Shown here: piece by piece, positions 1 through 15,400 of the stretch
Layout of the letters: the number at the start of each line of letters is the position of its first letter
How positions within the stretch are numbered: position 1 is the first letter of the stretch
Assembly: GCA_016165875.1 (NCBI GenBank)
Contig: JABBOT010000014.1
Coordinates: 2,955,713-3,019,712 of the forward strand
Direction of reading: 5' to 3'
From: Acanthopleura granulata
Lineage: Eukaryota; Mollusca; Polyplacophora; Chitonida; Chitonidae
DNA: 64,000 bases
Made by a program: the position numbers and the translations under genes
Notes under the pieces: generated by a model
What the model was told of the DNA's origin: nothing
Databases searched by the model: none
What the model saw: only the letters and a program-made list of their open reading frames with translations

Positions 1-303
1 GCAATAGCTTAGTGACATGTATTTTTGTGTTGTTAGGCTAGCTATTGAGCATGACACGGAAGTCACGGTTAACATGGATAATTGTCTAAATCAAATTCCC
101 ATATAACACGGAGAAATAAACTGCGCTTTTGTATTTAGCAATAGAATAACGAAATTTACTTGACACTTTTACTTGACGCAGTTCCTTAATGTAAGTATAT
201 AATATTAACCCTTAGGTCTAAGTATATACATGTATAATAAACCTATTGTTGGACGTATTCTCACTTTCCAACCGTTTCTTTAGTTTCCAGGATGATGACT
301 CAC
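1..303. other. Integrin intron 3, left window edge
   Basis: AT-rich sequence downstream of integrin exon 3. No next exon (expected to begin near ACAP.Y) is recognisable on the minus strand. Confidence 0.5.
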
Positions 304-404
304 CACAATGAGATCTCCGTGACTAACCACAGTTGCTCCAAACCACTGGTTTGATTTTTCCTCTATATCCACTAAAAACGATCCGTTGAATTTCTTTTCG
401 TTAC
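304..404 (-). CDS. Integrin alpha exon 3
   Basis: 101 bases, entering in phase 1 and leaving in phase 0. It is preceded on the minus strand by TTTATTTCAG and followed by GTGAGT. It encodes 33 whole residues ending [16 protein letters not shown], the second part of the first propeller blade. The start GT completes a glycine codon with the last base of exon 2. Confidence 0.85.
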
Positions 405-3400
405 CTGAAATAAACAACGTTAAATTCCCCTGATTCAATGCAGTCTAAACCTTCCTACCATGTCTCTGACGTAGTTTTTACACGGTTCAGTTTCAAAATG
501 AGCATCATCTACTTTGTCCTAAACTTAACGAATGCTGATTTCATCTACATTTCATTTCTGTCATACTTCGAGTTCATTTCTGTCATACTTCGATTTCATT
601 TCTGTCATACTCCTGTTCATTTCTGTCGTGCTTCGTTTTCATTGCTGTCGTACTCAGTGTTCATTTCTGTCATACTTTTTTTTTATTTTTGTCGTAATCG
701 TGTTCTATTCTGTCATACACCCTGTTCATATCTTCGAGCTTCGTGTTTATTTCTGTCATAATCAGTGTTAATTTCTGTCATACTGTTTTTACATTTGCGT
801 CATAATCGCGTTCTATTCTGTGGTATTCTTTGTTCATTTCTGTCATACTTCATGTTTATTTCTGTCATATTTCATGTTCACTTCTGTTATACTTTATGTT
901 CATTTCTATATATTCTTCCGTGTTCTTTTCCGTGTTCATTTGAACTCAAAGTTCATTTCTGTCATACTTGATGTTAATTTCTGCCATAGTCCATGTTCGA
1001 TTCTGATATACTTCGTATTCATGTGTGCCATACTCCATGTTTATTTCTGTCGAAATCGTGTTCATTTCTGTCATGTTTCATTTTCATATCTGTCACATTC
1101 GAGTTAACCTTTCGAGAATATAACCACTGAGCACACTACTTCTAGAGACAGACAAAATATCACGAGCGTAAACAACTAAACAAATACCTCCATACGTCCT
1201 AAATATTAATTGATTTGGCTGGTCTTTCACCGAGCGATTCTGCTGGGTAAAACGCCTGTGTAAAGCAGATGTCCGACTTATAGAACGAGGGCTTCTCTAC
1301 TTTCTCAAGATGTTGATCTATACTGAATAAAATGGCATTATGTTGAAACTTCACAAGTATGATTTGCTTGATTTAGGACATTCTGCCCAGTTTAAAGACA
1401 GGTGTTGGCCCTCTTATCTTCTAGTGTTTGATATGTCAATCAAAGGAAGGGAGTTACGAACGCCACTGAGTTCAGAACATCTTCCTATAAACTGATTCAT
1501 ATCTCTGCACAAAGACAAATGGCTTTAAACCTAGCTTCTGCTTGGCTTGTAATGATGGTTTGATCCAATCGGAGCGAGAACTACAGACCAGATGAGATAG
1601 CATACATCATAATCTACACACCTTCGTAATCAAAATCCATTGAAGCACAGCCAACACCACGTGATGTCCCACACCTGTATACAGCGCCCCCTCGTGTGAT
1701 TCCAGGTTGTGCTGTTCTGGCTTTTGGAGCGCCCACTAATAACCTTTAACAATAAAGAACAAGAATTATTAACATATAAAAGCTGTTATTTCTTTATTTG
1801 TTTGGTATTTAACGCCAAACTCAAGAATGTTTCATTTAGATAACGGGGATCGCGATTGTGTCAGAATTGCCGTTAGTGCTTTACATGCACTTATGAAAGG
1901 TAATTTCGGGAATCTGAGCATATTCACGCGTATAACAGTGTCATGATGAGCCATGAAGCTCATCTTGAAATTGAGGTCATTAAATACAATTCCAATAGTG
2001 TCAAAAATATTAAATCAATCAATGAAATCAAATTTTACCTAGTTTTAGTCACACTTAGCCTTTACTTCAAAACGGTTCGACTCACTTGTAGATTATTTTA
2101 TTTCATTACGAAGAGTATCTAAGAATGTCTCAGACCTTCAAGACAAAAATGTAAATTAGCCTTTAAGTTCAAATCTAAGGTCAGGAGTAGCACCGCAAGT
2201 TAACAATAAGTCTGACTTAAGTCAAAGACAATACTTCGTAATTCTGAGACAAGGGCTACTCATGTCGACTTAAATTAATAAAATATATACAGCTTGCTAC
2301 AAAAAATTATTTCTACTCCAAAACGTTTGAACAAAAATGAAGTGTGTACATTTCTGTTGGCAGTGTTGGGTGGTGTATCATAAAACGTTATCGTCTTCTT
2401 CCGTTACAGTTTTTAAAGGCAAACGGAAAAGTCTTGTACTTAAGAAGTGAGTGATTAAGTAGACACTGTGTTCGACAAACTGTGACATTTTACAGTGGAC
2501 TGGATGAGCGTACCTCCAAATATTTGTCCTAAAAATCCACCATATACATCAGATATCCAGATTTGTTAATGCAGACTCGTACTAAGTCATGTCTAGGGTT
2601 TCCGACTGGTGAATTCCTTATACTGCTTTAAAGTGTGTCATGTTGTTTATTATTAATATAGTCCTCCCACTGGCCACTGTAAGCAATAAACCGCAAAAGC
2701 AATCAGAATTTATGTAAACAGTTCTGGCTGACCCCTTGAGTTTCTGTAAACTGTGAAGACGTGGATTGTCTAAATAGTGATCTCCCCGTGAGACTACATA
2801 GATTGGAATAGATTTCACAGTCTACAGCATGGGTAGATAAATGTTGAACATGAACTATTGAAAAATACGTGTATGTCGGATACTACAAGACACGTGTGTT
2901 CACACGTTCATGTCGAAACCGACATTCGTATATCAGCCGTCAATCAAAATGAGCGTTCCGGGTCAATAATGGCAATAACAATTTCCAAAACGACAAATAA
3001 CACAAACCACCAAAGAACTAAGAGAATATATAAAATTAATTTTCAGTGATGATGGAAAGACGCCATTCTAGGCGGATGAATGTAGTCAGTTTCCAAATCG
3101 TCTTCCATATTAGTATATATGGTGTCGACAATCATATATGTATCTCAGTTGCGTTAGGATAAACTAATTATTAAAAAAAAAATTTATTTATTTATTTATT
3201 TCATCCATGTCTTTAGACGTGCTCAAGAATACTTCACTTACACGAAGGTGCACAGCATTATGGTGTGAATAAGCCATAAGCCAGACTCTTCTTTGCATAA
3301 TAGTCACGACCATCAATGAATGCTTGTGGCTTAGCGCCATGCGTTTCGGCAGATTAGCAGTCATGTCGTGGTGACACCTAAGTTAGACGTTCTTTACAGA

Positions 3401-6400
3401 GACAAAAAGTGCATGGGAAGTTGGCTGGTTATATATACGTGTAGGTAACAGATTCTCTGCCATTGGCATATGGCAAGACATTTGTATAACACAGTATCAT
3501 TTATCATGTTATTAAAGGCGAAGTGTAATTTGCTAGAAGTAATAAAGCCAAGTTAACTACGCTTGCGAAGCTGAAAAACAAGAAAAGTAATGACCAAGAA
3601 CCTTGCGTTTCTCAACCAGTGCATATATCTGCTGACTTCATCTGAAGTAATGACATAGCTCCTCTCATTTCTTATGAGGCACAAGCGTAGTCATCGTCAT
3701 TTATCATTTATTTTTCGCGTAGAGAAGGGACAGCAAAAGCCGTGGTAAAAATTCCACGAGTTTCAGATACCCTCGCTTCACGGAATCCGGAATGAGACAA
3801 ATTTACAACAGTCACCACCATTCATACCGCATTTCCTAACAAACAGCTGTTATTAAGTTGTCGACAGGCTAATGACTGGTTTTACGTAACTCTCATTAGG
3901 TAGCCTGTTGTGTTTACTTTAGATAATGACTTTGACCTAACACTGTGTGACGTCTATGAATGTTATGCCTGTCTGACACACTTATGGCTGCTCTAGCACA
4001 GCCTGGCAGTGTGCGGGGCGGGGGGGGGGGGGGGGTGCAAGATGCTTTGTTCAAATTGTACAAAAGTGTACATATTTGGTCTTCATCGTCTATATCCAGT
4101 TTCTATACATGGGACTGAGGAAGCGGTGTTCGTCAAATACACAGATTACATAGCACGGTGAAGGTCGAATACGATACCGAGAATATTGTCCAAGTGAGAG
4201 GGGGAAATTACTAATATAAATATTGAGATGGAAATACAGTATGGGAGATAAGACTTATGTGAACATAAGATATTTAGTAAATTATGTGTAGCAGTTTATA
4301 ATTTTGTCGGTGTTTGTCGGGATCCCGCAGACAGTGTCAGGTTTTCTGTGTTGGGGTGACTGCTTACCTAACTCGGGAAGGTGTCGCCTAATGAAGGTCC
4401 ATTTACAAAACGACGCATATTTTCCCATCCGTATTTATACGCTGCCTAGCCTTTAAAATCTGTATGTACTTCAGTTAGCAAAAATCAGCCGAGGGGATCG
4501 CATGTCAGAGCGGTTTTAAAACTCTTGTATCGGCGGTTTTAGACCATTGCCATGGTCAAAAATTCCCGCAGTGCGCCATATTTAGTCAGCCGTCAAGAGA
4601 ATACGGTAATCTCCGTGATGTGGAGTTTTTCGATACAGGATTCACACTGTTACATACGGGGAGGTCAAAACCCGAAACCTCCCACACTGCGGATAATATA
4701 CGTTAATCCAGATCGGCAAGTAATTAATGTTGGAGTTGCTGACTAAAACAAGCAATGTGAGCTTAACAGAAGGGTTTTACAACTCCAGCACTGTGCGATC
4801 CCCTCGGCTAATCAATGCCGATTGAAGAACATACAGATTTTAAAGAGAAGGAAGCATCTAGATTCAGACAGGAAAATACCCCTCGTGTTGTAGAGGGACC
4901 TCTGTTACGCGTTGTGTCGGTACTAGACAACGTCTAATTCAGTAGGCTAGGGTAAGTGGTCTTCAGCGAGGACGCCTTAAATCCCTGAGCCCGAGGGGGG
5001 GGGGAGTCTTGTGTGGGAAGAGAATAACCAGCTGAGGAAATGCAAGGCGCATTTTGAACGTTCCAATGTACGCCAACCTTTTTTTCAGTACAATCGCGCT
5101 GATGATTCGGACTCATGTTCAAAGTAATCGAACACATTTTATCAGGTGTTTGTGGCACATGCGTGGCTATCCTTTCAGGAAATAAAGTATATTGGATGAA
5201 AGGTTTCAGATGGCTCCAAATAAATATTTGTCAGTAAAAATTATGACGTGCATGATCTTGAAGGGATATGGCCATGAATTCACCATCTTCTGTTGAATGA
5301 CTTTTAATACCAATGTTTACAATTCATTTTTTATCCAAAACAAACAGTATTTTTCAAGTGAAGGGAACATATGTGATACACATGCTAAGCGATTCCACTC
5401 GCAGATGTCAACAGGGATTTTGTTTCATAGGACGGAAGAAGTACGTTTGTGAAAACATTTTAAGGAATGCTCTTGCATATGGCCAGTAGCACTGTACTCA
5501 AATGTCTGGTATAGAGCCCAATTTACAAACCAACACCACATCTGTTGCATGCCTGAAGGAGTGACTTTTCATAACGATTTGTGAGAAGGCTCTTTCCAAT
5601 GTGTTGATCAAGATCAATGAAGCCCAACCTTTTTACTTCATGAATCCACCCCGCAAGACTATATGTCCACGCCTCGGAATCAACGACACGGATGTTTGGT
5701 TTTGTGGTTTCATTCAGTAACTTCATGTGATATATCCCGAAACCCTACAGATGGAGTGACCTAGGTATTTTTACCGCATCCCGCTTGTTTATCAACAGGA
5801 TTTGTCCCTTAACAACAGATGTTCCCATTCTCCTAATAGGCGACTCTCTGTGACGCCCCCGGCTTCCTGTATTGCTCCACAGACAACATCCGATGCGTGG
5901 AGGGAAGAGACTCCAAGCGTCATTAACAGTACAAACAATATATCCAATATTATATAACAATATTAGTCCACTTAAAATCCTAAAAACAATCTAAATTGTA
6001 AGGGGTTAATGCTAGAATATGTGTGATTTTCTTTTCGCACGTATCGGGAAATGTCTTTGTTAGTGAATCAGCATGTACGTGAAGAACAGGATTTCAGTTC
6101 CGGCCCAAGGAAGAGCTATCGTGTTACTCGGTGTGTTTTATCAGGATTTCCCATGCTTAACATGGACGGATACATCAAAGTCATGCACTCGTATTGTAAC
6201 GCTCGAAGTCCAACAAATGGAGCGGAGCGATGGCAGTTGTCAAGAGACCGATGTCAGGCCGATGAGGACATCCGGCCATAGCGGTATCGTGGAGTGAATG
6301 ACTTATCCCGTGTGAAGTGTGGATTCAGTCATGCCTAATTTCAATATAAGCCTAAAACTATACACAATATTTACACAATTTCTATACATTAACCCCAAAT

Positions 6401-9400
6401 CTTTGTACAACTTTATTCAATTACGTATGCATTTATTTACGTTTCGCATTGGAGTCGAACTTGGAAATGTTCCTCACATACGATGGCCGGCAGGATGAAT
6501 TGCAGAGGAAACTAGAGTGCTAAGGCCATTCACAGTGGATGCTAGCCAAGTGGGTTATGAAGTAGACTCCAACAACATCTGTTAAATTTGACATAATAAG
6601 TCTTTTGAGTGATGATTGGATGGATTATTTATTTATTTATTTGATTGGTGTTTTACGAGGTACTTAAGAATACTTCACTTATATGACAGCGGCCAGCATT
6701 ATGGTGAGAGGAAACCGGGCATAACCAGGGGAAAATCCACGACCATCGGCAGATTGCTGAAATACTCTCCCACGTACTACTGGGGGAGGGGAAGAAAACA
6801 TGGGCTGGGTTTAAATTGACATCGACCGCATTGGCTCCTGTGTCATTAGGCTGCACTAGCACGCTTAACCCATCGGTCACCGGAAACGCCGGAAAGTTTA
6901 TGTTACATCAGTTTAACAGGCCTATTGTGTTACCGACTTCAAAATGCCACGTGACAGGAACACAAGCATTCTACTGGAATGTCAGTACAAGTCCGCATTG
7001 TTTGTAACAATAAATATGCAATACATAAAACATTAACATTAATATCATTATTTGAACAGCCGAGGCCGAGGGGTTAAGGACTGCCAACAACCTGAGAAAG
7101 GTCGTGGGTTTCCCCCGGGTTCTGCCTTGTTTCCTCCCACTGTTTAACACCAGTGCAATAACTACCTAAATAAACAGATAAATAAGCAGCAGCATATTTA
7201 GCTGTATTAATAGCGCCTCAGAGATGTAACATTCATTTAGTCTCGCTACATGCATGAATGCCCCTTTTCATTTAAAATCTCTGCAGATTTCGGAGAGGGT
7301 CACAGGGCATACAGTATTCATTCGGCCTACTCGAGAAATAGCCTGTTCTCTAGGTTAGCCGTGAAACGGGTTGATAACTTGCTTATGTCAGAACCGGGTT
7401 CAAACCAGTGCGCCGGAAATGACGCGCGTTATAATTGAAGACATAGAGTTACAGGCATTAATTGTTCATTCAATAGTGCTTATTATATCAAATTTATATC
7501 AAGCTTTTCAAATCAATGAAATCGTTCTAATTCTTATCAAACAGTGCTGCATAGTCATAGCATCCTTATCCACCAGTCCACTACGCCACTGTATTTCAGT
7601 TAATCGTTGCATACATCATCACATAATGACTGTTTAGTGTTGTCACTTTCAGTATAGCCTGAATAAATGAATGATTATGGCCTAAAGCCATCTTGGCAGT
7701 ATTACTTCCATAGCTTACATTTCTAAACTACGAGGCATTGGTAACTGTGGGCCAGGGGCAACTGACGGCTGTAGAACTGTTTACTAATTGTGCTCATACT
7801 TTCACGGTAAGGGGTGCAAATTGGGTGTCGAAATGGTATGTTTACTATGTCAAGCGTGCGCTAAATGTAGCAAAGCTATCTTTGATGAAGCAACAGTAAA
7901 CGCTCTCTGAAGCAGCGTTACTTTCGCTGAAGCAATCCTACGCTCACTGAAGCTAGACTATCCCCATTGAAGCAAGGCTATCCACATTGAAGGAAGGCTA
8001 TCCCCACTGAAGCTATACTGCACTCATTGAGATGACTTTCTCCTATAAATCCAAGGAACCATATTGTGGTAAATTCGCCGTATAGTCACGCATCCCACCA
8101 GTGTTTTAATGCCAACGCACCAAAACTAGCACAAGATATTTATAGCGCATCAAGGTTGACATTTAAGACCTGACGTAATTACATCAGTGCTGCTCACTTC
8201 TGAACATCCCCCTAACGTCCTGCGAAAAAAGCGTGCTGTTGAAAGTAATTTGTATATACAAACCAAATGTGTTCCTGCAGAGGCTCTCAAATGCCAGACG
8301 CACAATGGACTCAATATTGCACAAATAAACAGAAGCATTTTCTTTCATGTATTTACACAAGGGACGGTTTCTCATTATATACACAGGCCTACGCGTGCCC
8401 CCCCCCCACAAGAAAATGAGGGGACAAATGACACAGCAGACTGCTCGCTGCGGTGAGGTAAATTCACCCACCGTCTTCAATGTGTAATATTAATAATCAG
8501 CATTGGCAGTTTACTGAATAACTCAGTATTTCTTTATGATTCAGACATGTTAAAAGATATATTCTTCCACAATGTCGAACCGTCTAACGAAATCCGTGCA
8601 CATTGTTCATTGTCATCTTGCAAGTCATAATTTTCTGGGCAAATTGATCAGTCCATCTTGGGCCCCAGTCGACTGATTCAATTTTTGCTTCAATTGACCT
8701 TACGAAGAAACACAGGCCTTTCCGTGGTGAGTGCAGGTCTATTAAACCTGTGTTTATGTGATAACAGGAATAAGTCACTTGCCCATATATGGCAATTAAT
8801 AAACAGCGTTTGACCTATATGAAGATCGATACTACCGCGTAACATTTCAGGAATTACGTCTGGTGCAGTGCTGTGACTCCATGTTGTACTTGAAGTTAGA
8901 GGTCCTGCCGTCTAAGCTTAACACGAAATTCATGAGTTTAACACCGGTTGTAAATACCTGAATGCATTGGCTGAGAAGTTTAGGTATTTCCTATTCATTT
9001 TATTATCAAAGAATCCAGATGGTCTATTGGACATGCTTCAGTACAGGGCCTTAGCAAGGCATGACTCAACATATTTCCTTTGTGTGAGTCACTTTAGGAA
9101 ATGACGGTAGCGTTAGGTCAGATGTTTGACTATACGCCAGCACAAAGTACAGCGAGCCAAAAGATTCAGTCTTACATGACTGTGGCTCATTAGAAGGGTT
9201 AGCCTTCAAAAAACTTTTGTCCTTTTTTGTCGCTTCAAAATGTCAGCCTTGAGTTGGATGGAGTTACGTATGGTGGCATAGAACTTACCGAAGGCGTTTT
9301 CAATCCTTTTTATATCACATACTTTCGGTTTCACTTTTGCATCATAGTTAATACAAACGGGTATGTGTATGCAGGTTGTTAATACATGATAACAAAAGGT

Positions 9401-12400
9401 AGTGAATGATTGAATAATGGTCCAAGTACAAAAGTACGTATCAGCAGTTAAACCCGATATTAAACTTGTATGGGTTATAGCCTTTTGGGAGATTCTAACC
9501 GGTTATCACAGAGAAACGCATGGTTTTCTGCAGTGACCCTGTAATGCTTGTGTACTACCTAAGTGCTTTCTGAGCACACATGCACCTAGAAGTGTGACGT
9601 AATCCAATGAAGAACAAAGGAGCAGATGACTTTGGAACCCTTTGTTAATTACGAGCTCCCGATTGCTTTTAAATGAGGACCCGTCAAGTTTTTGGCAGTA
9701 GAACCTTGACGTCATTTTATTGACGTCAAATTTATTGTCGTCAGATGTACCTTTTCCCACTCATCACGATGACGTGACATAAAAGACAGTGCGACATTAC
9801 AACAGAATCTGATACTATGCAAGGTTGAGGGCATTGCGCTTTGTATACAATAAATTTTGCACATAACAACACCCCAAATTCCTGTTTCACACCAGCGCCA
9901 CCTCACGGGATTAGAAAATATGCCGCCTTCCCATTAGGAACGGGTTGGAACTGAGATTTTAATACATGAAGTCCGTGAACTGTATACTCGAGGTGCAGAA
10001 TTAACCCAATAGAATAGACCTTTCCGAACTGTCAATCAAGAACACGAATTTGAACAATCACAATCCATAATGTTGCCAACAGGTCAACGGGATGTCCCAC
10101 TAAATGGTTACAAATGTTCAATCTTTCTGTGACGTAAAGGCCTCACAATTGCTTTCGTGGGAATGAAAAGTAACGTTGTCGCGAAAAGCTCGGGTAGGAC
10201 ATCGTGTGCGTTGGATCTATCCATTTCCGTCCATACATGTTACAGTCTGATTCAGGATTCTGATTCTGTTTTCTAGTTTGCCTTACTGCGCTTGCAAAAG
10301 CCAACCCTGTTTTCTAGTGCGCTTTATTTCAAATTTCTCAAGGTTAAATTTTACATAATAATTCGCAAAAAATAACGTCACATTTCAGTAAGCCGGCGTC
10401 ACCAAGCTCCGAAAATAGCGACCGAAGCGTGTAGAGGGAGTTACGGGCTGCTGAGATTTGGCTTGAATTTTTGTCCTGTATACATATCTGTCTACTCAAA
10501 TGCATTGTGCTACTTCTTTCTCTTTGCTCCGTTGACCATATATGACAGTTTCAGGTCAGTTTATTCGCATTTTATCGATTTAGTGCCACTCGAAAATCAC
10601 CTTAAATTTAGGTGGAAGATTTGAAGGCTGTCGCCTTTGCTGACATCATTGACATGGCCGGCTATTGTACGTCTACATTTTATGTTTACTCCACTCATCT
10701 GTTTACGTGTCTTGTTCCATAATCACGGTACAGACAGCCTTTCCACTTGGCTGTAAGCTTGTAGTTCACGGCGTGGCGCATTTGGTTTACCACAAGTATG
10801 TGTGATGGAATTACTGGAGTTGGGGCGGCACAAGACATGGGGAGGTGGGTGCATGTTGTGTTGAGATTTGAGGGAGGGGGGGGGGCAGCAAGGAATGAAG
10901 GGCAAACGCTAAGGCTTCCCTGGAGGCAAATGTGTGTTTTCCAGGCAAATGTGTGTTTTCCAAGCAACCGTGTCTTTTCCAGGCAAATGTGCCTTTTTCA
11001 GGCAAATATGTCTTTTCCAGCCAAATGTGTCTTTTCCAGGGGAATGATTCAATCTAAAAAAAAGTTGCTTTTTGCAAGCAGTTTACATCATTCACTTCAT
11101 GGAATAGATTACGTTTTGTTTTATAACCTTAAGTTATCAAGCATGCTGTAATGATAAGGTTTTAGGAGCAAACAACCGCTCGTTCTAACCCATTACAGAT
11201 ATAAGAAAATCAGTGATAACAGTAAAGCTTACGTCATTCAGCCTTGAATGTTTATAATGTCCTTAATAAAACGATTATACAATTTATATGCAACATTTGA
11301 CCTACTCAGGGTTAATATTTCATTCGAGTGGATTTATGGCCAAACCGCATGTCACGTACAGGTAATTACTTAACTAGCAATGATTATGTGAAATTAGAGA
11401 ACGGTAGGTGAATAAATTATCTACGGATTATCTCAAAGGTCAAAGGTCAGTTTCGACCTCCTCTACTGGTCGTCGTTAAACTCAATCATGTTACAATCAT
11501 AACACTAGCGGGTATAGTTCATTATACTGTATAAATCGAGCATAGTATAAGACGAGACGTAGCCACTGGTACTATGATATCAACGTAGACTCAATAACAC
11601 GGCGTGAAATACTAATCACATAAATAAGTCAATCGGTACACTGTTTGATTGTATGGTTGTAAGACTGTATAAATTATTGACTGCTCAACTACTTGACCAT
11701 CAGACCGCTTTGACTTGAATGGCTGATTCACCAGATCGTTAATGGATGAGTTCACTGTTGATTCAGCCACGGAGTGATTCACTGAATCACTAACAGAGAC
11801 ATATATACAACCCCACTGATTTCCGAATGTCCTGGAAGGACGCATTCAACTCGTGTTTTAGGCTGTGAACTTCACGACATAGGCAGCAACGCTGATTAGC
11901 CCCTAAAATGTTGACTCGGCATAATTCTCCGAAGGTCAATTATTCGCTCGCCACGATAAGGCCTCGGTATTGCTAGAGGGGGTTTATCAGCGACAATCAT
12001 TCAATTATTCGCTTAATTCTAGTACGAATACCCAAGCTAATGAGAGCAGGTAAAACGAAGGCTGTATACAGTGGCTGTGTACGTCGCCTAATATAGAGAA
12101 GTATAAATCGAAACATTCCACTTCCCGATTCCCGCGACTGTCCCTACAACTATATACAGACCTCTTCTAACGAGTCGGTCTCTGAGTAAATGATAAATAC
12201 CTGAAAACAAGATCCTTATTATCTATCGTTAATCCACTGGCCAATGACGTTTTCTTCATACAGGCTCGAGCACTACAATTCGCTTCTTCGAATGCAGCTG
12301 TAAGTGGGAAAGTTTGTCGCGTACCTGACGCAGGGAAGTAATTTACTACCAGAGCTCCGGAATAATTCTTCATTAGGTCTATTATATATGGTATTAAACA

Positions 12401-15400
12401 CAAATCAAATCAAATCACATCAAATAAGTAAATAACTAGGCTAAGTTCAAATCAATTAAGTACTAATTTACAAACGGGCAATCAGCTATTTCAAACCTTG
12501 CATCACAAGGCTCGGTTATCGTGCATTCTGGCAGTGAAATTGAGCCTCGTGTCACGACTGCAAACAAATTCTCCGATGTTCACATCAGACTGATCCGAGC
12601 TTTGGAGAGCGAAGCCAGCTCTGGCCAAATTTGCGACCCAAAGCAGGTCAGTAGATCTGCACTCTTGTCAAGTGTATGCTCGACCCACATTTGACCACTG
12701 ACGTTCGTGGAACACAGTTGATATGTCACCGATTCACAACGGCCTAGATATGCGAACCAGTCATAACGGCTGATATTTTAACCAGTACTAATGGCTGATA
12801 TATCAACCAGCCTAAACGGCTGATGTATCAGCTAGTCATAACAGCTGATACGGCAACCAGTCCTGGCCGTTGATATGTCAACCAGTCATAACGGCTGATA
12901 TGTCGACCAATCATAACGACTGATAGGTCAACCAGTCCTGGCCGCTGATATTTCAACCAGTCATAATGGTTGATATATCAACCTGTCGTAACGGCTGATA
13001 TATCAACCAGTCTTAGCGACTAATATGTCAACCGGTTATAGCAGCCTCCAACATGGAGAACAAAGCATTGCTTCTCCGACGGAACCAATACCATGTGAAT
13101 GGCTTTGTGCAAACATATACTCACTATAACAGACATGCGCTCTCGCTATTTGGCATGTTGCTAATTATACCAATGTCACTGAAGTCAAATCTAGTAGCGC
13201 TACCTCTACCGACTGATTAGACGCTGGCTAATTCTGCAACAACACCAATAAATATGCCACTGAAGTCAGAGCTAGTAGCGCTGCCTCTACTGACTGACTA
13301 GTTGCTGGCTAATTCTGGGACACTACCAATAAATATATCACTGAAGTCAGAGCTAGTAGCGCTGCCTCTACTGACTGACTAGTCGCTGGCTAATTCTGCG
13401 ACAACACCAATAAATATTCCACTGAAGTCAGAGCTGGTAGGGCTCCCTATGCTAACTGTGCTGACTTCTCGCTACCTAGATATATAAATACATCAAGTCT
13501 CACAAAAGCCAGATCTGGCATGTCCCTATACTTAAGCTCTGCTAGCTAGATCTAACTGTATCCTTATGTGATTTCAAAACATAAATACTAAAATACTAAA
13601 TGAGTTCAAACATAAATACTAATCTGAAATGTTGTTTCCTAAATACGAAATGACAGAATGGACGACCAAGTCAGCGATTAATAAGAAAGGTGATCGGCTA
13701 CTAAAACCAAACTTAGTGATATTAGCAGAAAACTTTTACCAAGAATATTCTTCGTTAAGGCTTTCTGCTAAGGAATAACCATAAATGAGTTATTAGACAT
13801 CTTATTTTTAACATATTATACAGCATTTCAGTGCTGAGTAGCCTTAGTAGGCCTATATGGCCTATCGGTCCACTTCATTTAACATTTTATACAGCATTTC
13901 AGTGCTGAGTAGCCTTAGTAGGCCTATATGACCTATCGGTCCACTTCATTTAACATTTTATACAGCATTTCAGTGCTGAGTAGCCTTAGTAGGCCTATAT
14001 GGCCTATCGGTCTACTTCATTTAAGCGAGCAAACTATCAATTTGGTGGCTTCTGGTTAAGACGAACCTTAAAAGAAAAGACAACAAAAAATTTAATCAGA
14101 GTTATTTCTGACGACGGGTCCATGCAGACCTAAACGGACATAGGCATTTTTTTATGGCGTACTTGATAACTGTATAAATCGCCCTTTAATCTGGAATTCT
14201 CATTAGGCCATAGGATACTCCATTATAGAGAAACCGGAAACACGATGTCGTGTCATGCGTACCCTACGCTCTTCAGTATTAGGGGCGAGACACTCTTTTG
14301 TGTGCGAAGTACAGAACTGCTTATTATTACAATCGAAGGCCACGCATTGTGGCCTCCTGGTTGAGACCTTGGGAAATAACCCAGGATGTCTTCCACTACC
14401 ACTTTCTCGTTAAAAATTGCTTTAAAGTATATCACAATTGCCTCGTACTCACAAGGAAAACTCCTGATTTAACACTACTTCTATATGGCAAAATGGTGAT
14501 GTAAGCACTGCTGACGTCACAGCGGAAACACATGTCTTCTCTGGTAGTGGAAATATCTCGCCTTTGAATGGTTAAAATTGTGAGCATGGCGGCCAGTTCG
14601 ATTTTCCCCACGCAGGCGTTTTTGCTTGCTTTGAATGGCGACATCTGATTTATCATACATCACAAAAATAAAAAGCGAAGTTTTCTGAACTACGAATAGG
14701 ATTCTTTATCGATACATACATACATTTTGTGCAGTGTCTTCTTTTAAAATTTAAGCATAGACCGTGAAAAGTGCCATATTCATATTGCCACTATTAATCT
14801 CTGTGGGCATTTGTGTACTGGTGCGAGCATGAGGGTATGTGGGTCACGGAATTAGTCCCATGTGTTCAGTTAATTACCAAATATCCCTGTCATTTTGTAA
14901 CTGTGTAAGTTAGTCCTGCATGTGGTGGGGATAGAGGCAAACAAACCCCAGTCAGACTCTTTAACTCTATGGTTCTGCAGAGGAAGGTGTGTGGGTGGTT
15001 TGGTTTGTCTTATATTGATATCGGAAATAGATATTCAACTGCTCAACATAGTTGTGTCATAACAATTTGTGCTATAAATTATGTCACGAGTTGACCTTCC
15101 TCCAAATTTCTTTTTCCGTACCACTCTATGCTGTCATCTATCCTGATAATTCATATCTCACCCATGTTAATAGATTTTGACTAATGCTTACTTATAGAAC
15201 TAGCTGCGATTTCGCGGCGCAATACATGAAGTCTTTGGATACGGGAGGCAACAGTTTTGTGCCATATTATATGGGGGGGGGGGTGTTTCATATGCATGTT
15301 TTGACAGACACTGGACTTGTGAGTCTGGATGCTGATTGGTTGTGTTGATTTGCTGTGTTTAATTAGGGTATATAGGCCTAGTCCTGAAGGATGTTCAGTG

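Noticed and set aside
438..1107. Four overlapping frames of 68-107 codons rich in F, S, C, H
   Set aside because: They lie in a degenerate tandem repeat within integrin intron 2 and show no coding constraint.
12167..12403. 78-codon minus-strand frame with [11 protein letters not shown], considered as an integrin exon
   Set aside because: No match to the expected propeller sequence, wrong place between exons 1 and 2 that already join in phase, and no clear acceptor.
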